From Herbiconiux sp. (GTDB lineage: Bacteria; Actinomycetota; Actinomycetes; Actinomycetales; Microbacteriaceae), in assembly GCF_004297105.1 (NCBI RefSeq), contig NZ_SCVE01000012.1, forward strand, positions 62,001 through 126,000: a stretch of DNA of 64,000 nt. Direction: 5' to 3'. This document shows, piece by piece, positions 63,458-64,000 of the stretch (position 1 is the stretch's first letter; every line of letters starts with the position of its first letter). The notes under the pieces are model-generated. The model made no database searches. It saw only the letters and a program-made list of their open reading frames with translations, and was not told where the DNA came from. Position numbers and translations under genes: made by a program.

Positions 63458-64000
63458 ATGACTCGGTACGCGGCGCTCTTGCGCGGGGTGAATGTGAATG
63501 GCATCACGGTGAAGAGCACCGAGTTGGCCGCGCTCTTCCGCGACCTCGGCTTCACGGGTGTGAAGACCGTGCTCGCCTCGGGCAACGTGCTCTTCGAGAC
63601 GGATGAGGGCGGCACGCCCACCGGGCATTCCGCCCTCAAGACGCACATCGAGAAGGCGCTCGGCGAGCGCTTCGGCTACGACGCCTGGATCGTTCTCGTC
63701 GAGCACGACGATCTCGCCGGCATCGTCGACGGCTACCCCTACCCCGAAGTCGACGACCGCCAGCCCTACGTCGTGTTCTTCTCCGATCCCTCGGTGCGCG
63801 AGGAGGTGCTGGCCGCCGCGGCCGCTCTGGCTCCGGATGCAGCCCTGCCGGAGCGCGCCGAGGCGGGCCCCACCGTCGTCTACTGGGAGGTGCCGAAGGG
63901 CTCCAGCACCGACACGGCACTGTCGAAGTTCCTCGCCAAGTCGTCCTTCAAGGCCACGACCACCACCCGCAACCTCCGCACCCTGCGCAAACTGCTCTGA
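63458..64000 (+). CDS. DUF1697 domain-containing protein
   Basis: 180 residues, complete, with its TGA as the last codon of the window. The N terminus YAALLRGVNVNGITVKSTEL and VLASGNVLFET are diagnostic of DUF1697, as is the C-terminal ARNL-like TTTRNLRTLRKLL. The family is widespread in bacteria and has no established function. Confidence 0.93.
   Translation: MTRYAALLRGVNVNGITVKSTELAALFRDLGFTGVKTVLASGNVLFETDEGGTPTGHSALKTHIEKALGERFGYDAWIVLVEHDDLAGIVDGYPYPEVDDRQPYVVFFSDPSVREEVLAAAAALAPDAALPERAEAGPTVVYWEVPKGSSTDTALSKFLAKSSFKATTTTRNLRTLRKLL

Overview
The window is high-GC, densely coding actinobacterial chromosome, most likely from the family Microbacteriaceae. The pointers are the ClpC/FtsH/TilS/fol gene order, many short acidic or membrane 'hypothetical' proteins, LytM-type M23 peptidases, and very frequent leaderless promoters in which a TANNNT box sits 6-7 nt before ATG. 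The hexamer GGATGC/GCATCC is also used strikingly often. No integrase, transposase, phage module or CRISPR array is visible, and no gene-free stretch exceeds 300 bp; the longest gaps are 21209-21447 and 42119-42330.

Layout. 1-9000: the start of a Stealth-like phosphotransferase, a DUF-type protein plus acyl-CoA dehydrogenase, a divergent putative Fe(II)/2-oxoglutarate oxygenase behind an iron-box-like site, radA, a carboxylesterase, the RNA ligase rtcB and small proteins. 9000-14700: an aldehyde dehydrogenase/DUF779 operon with an AraC regulator, an MFS exporter and a GAF-domain regulator. 14800-18500: a zinc-ribbon SDR protein, NUDIX, TraR/DksA-like and GNAT genes. 18686-21208: clpC. 21448-21956: a lower-GC toxin-antitoxin-like pair. 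22000-25700: pirin, cardiolipin synthase and small membrane proteins.

25710-38851 is the conserved housekeeping block read leftwards: tilS, hpt, ftsH, folE, folP, folB, folK, DUF3180, two PH-domain proteins, DUF2520, panC, lysS. The fol genes are joined by 4-nt stop/start overlaps. The block is broken between hpt and ftsH by a decayed DUF559-type gene lying between two copies of a palindromic repeat. tilS carries a large in-frame low-complexity insertion encoded by tandem repeats. ppa is divergent from tilS, and two tandem M23 peptidases follow. The tRNA cluster Glu-Asp-Phe lies at 42331-42697.

42800-47314 holds a DUF2510 protein, a NUC1-type nuclease, an AlkZ-like glycosylase, a spermidine-synthase-like protein and an SRAP (HMCES/YedK) protein, i.e. 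a DNA-damage flavour. 47389-49324 is a NarL-type two-component pair. 49451-56765 is a LacI-controlled beta-mannoside uptake and degradation operon (binding protein, two permeases, GH130, GH2). The end carries a DUF3533 membrane protein, a LuxR regulator, a TspO-like protein, an OmpR-type two-component pair, a GNAT protein and a DUF1697 protein.

The strongest unexplained structures are: a three-copy palindromic repeat family with fixed 10-8-10 spacing; long perfect or near-perfect inverted repeats at 18564-18641 and 39444-39501; the repeat-expanded tilS; and the iron-box/oxygenase candidate.
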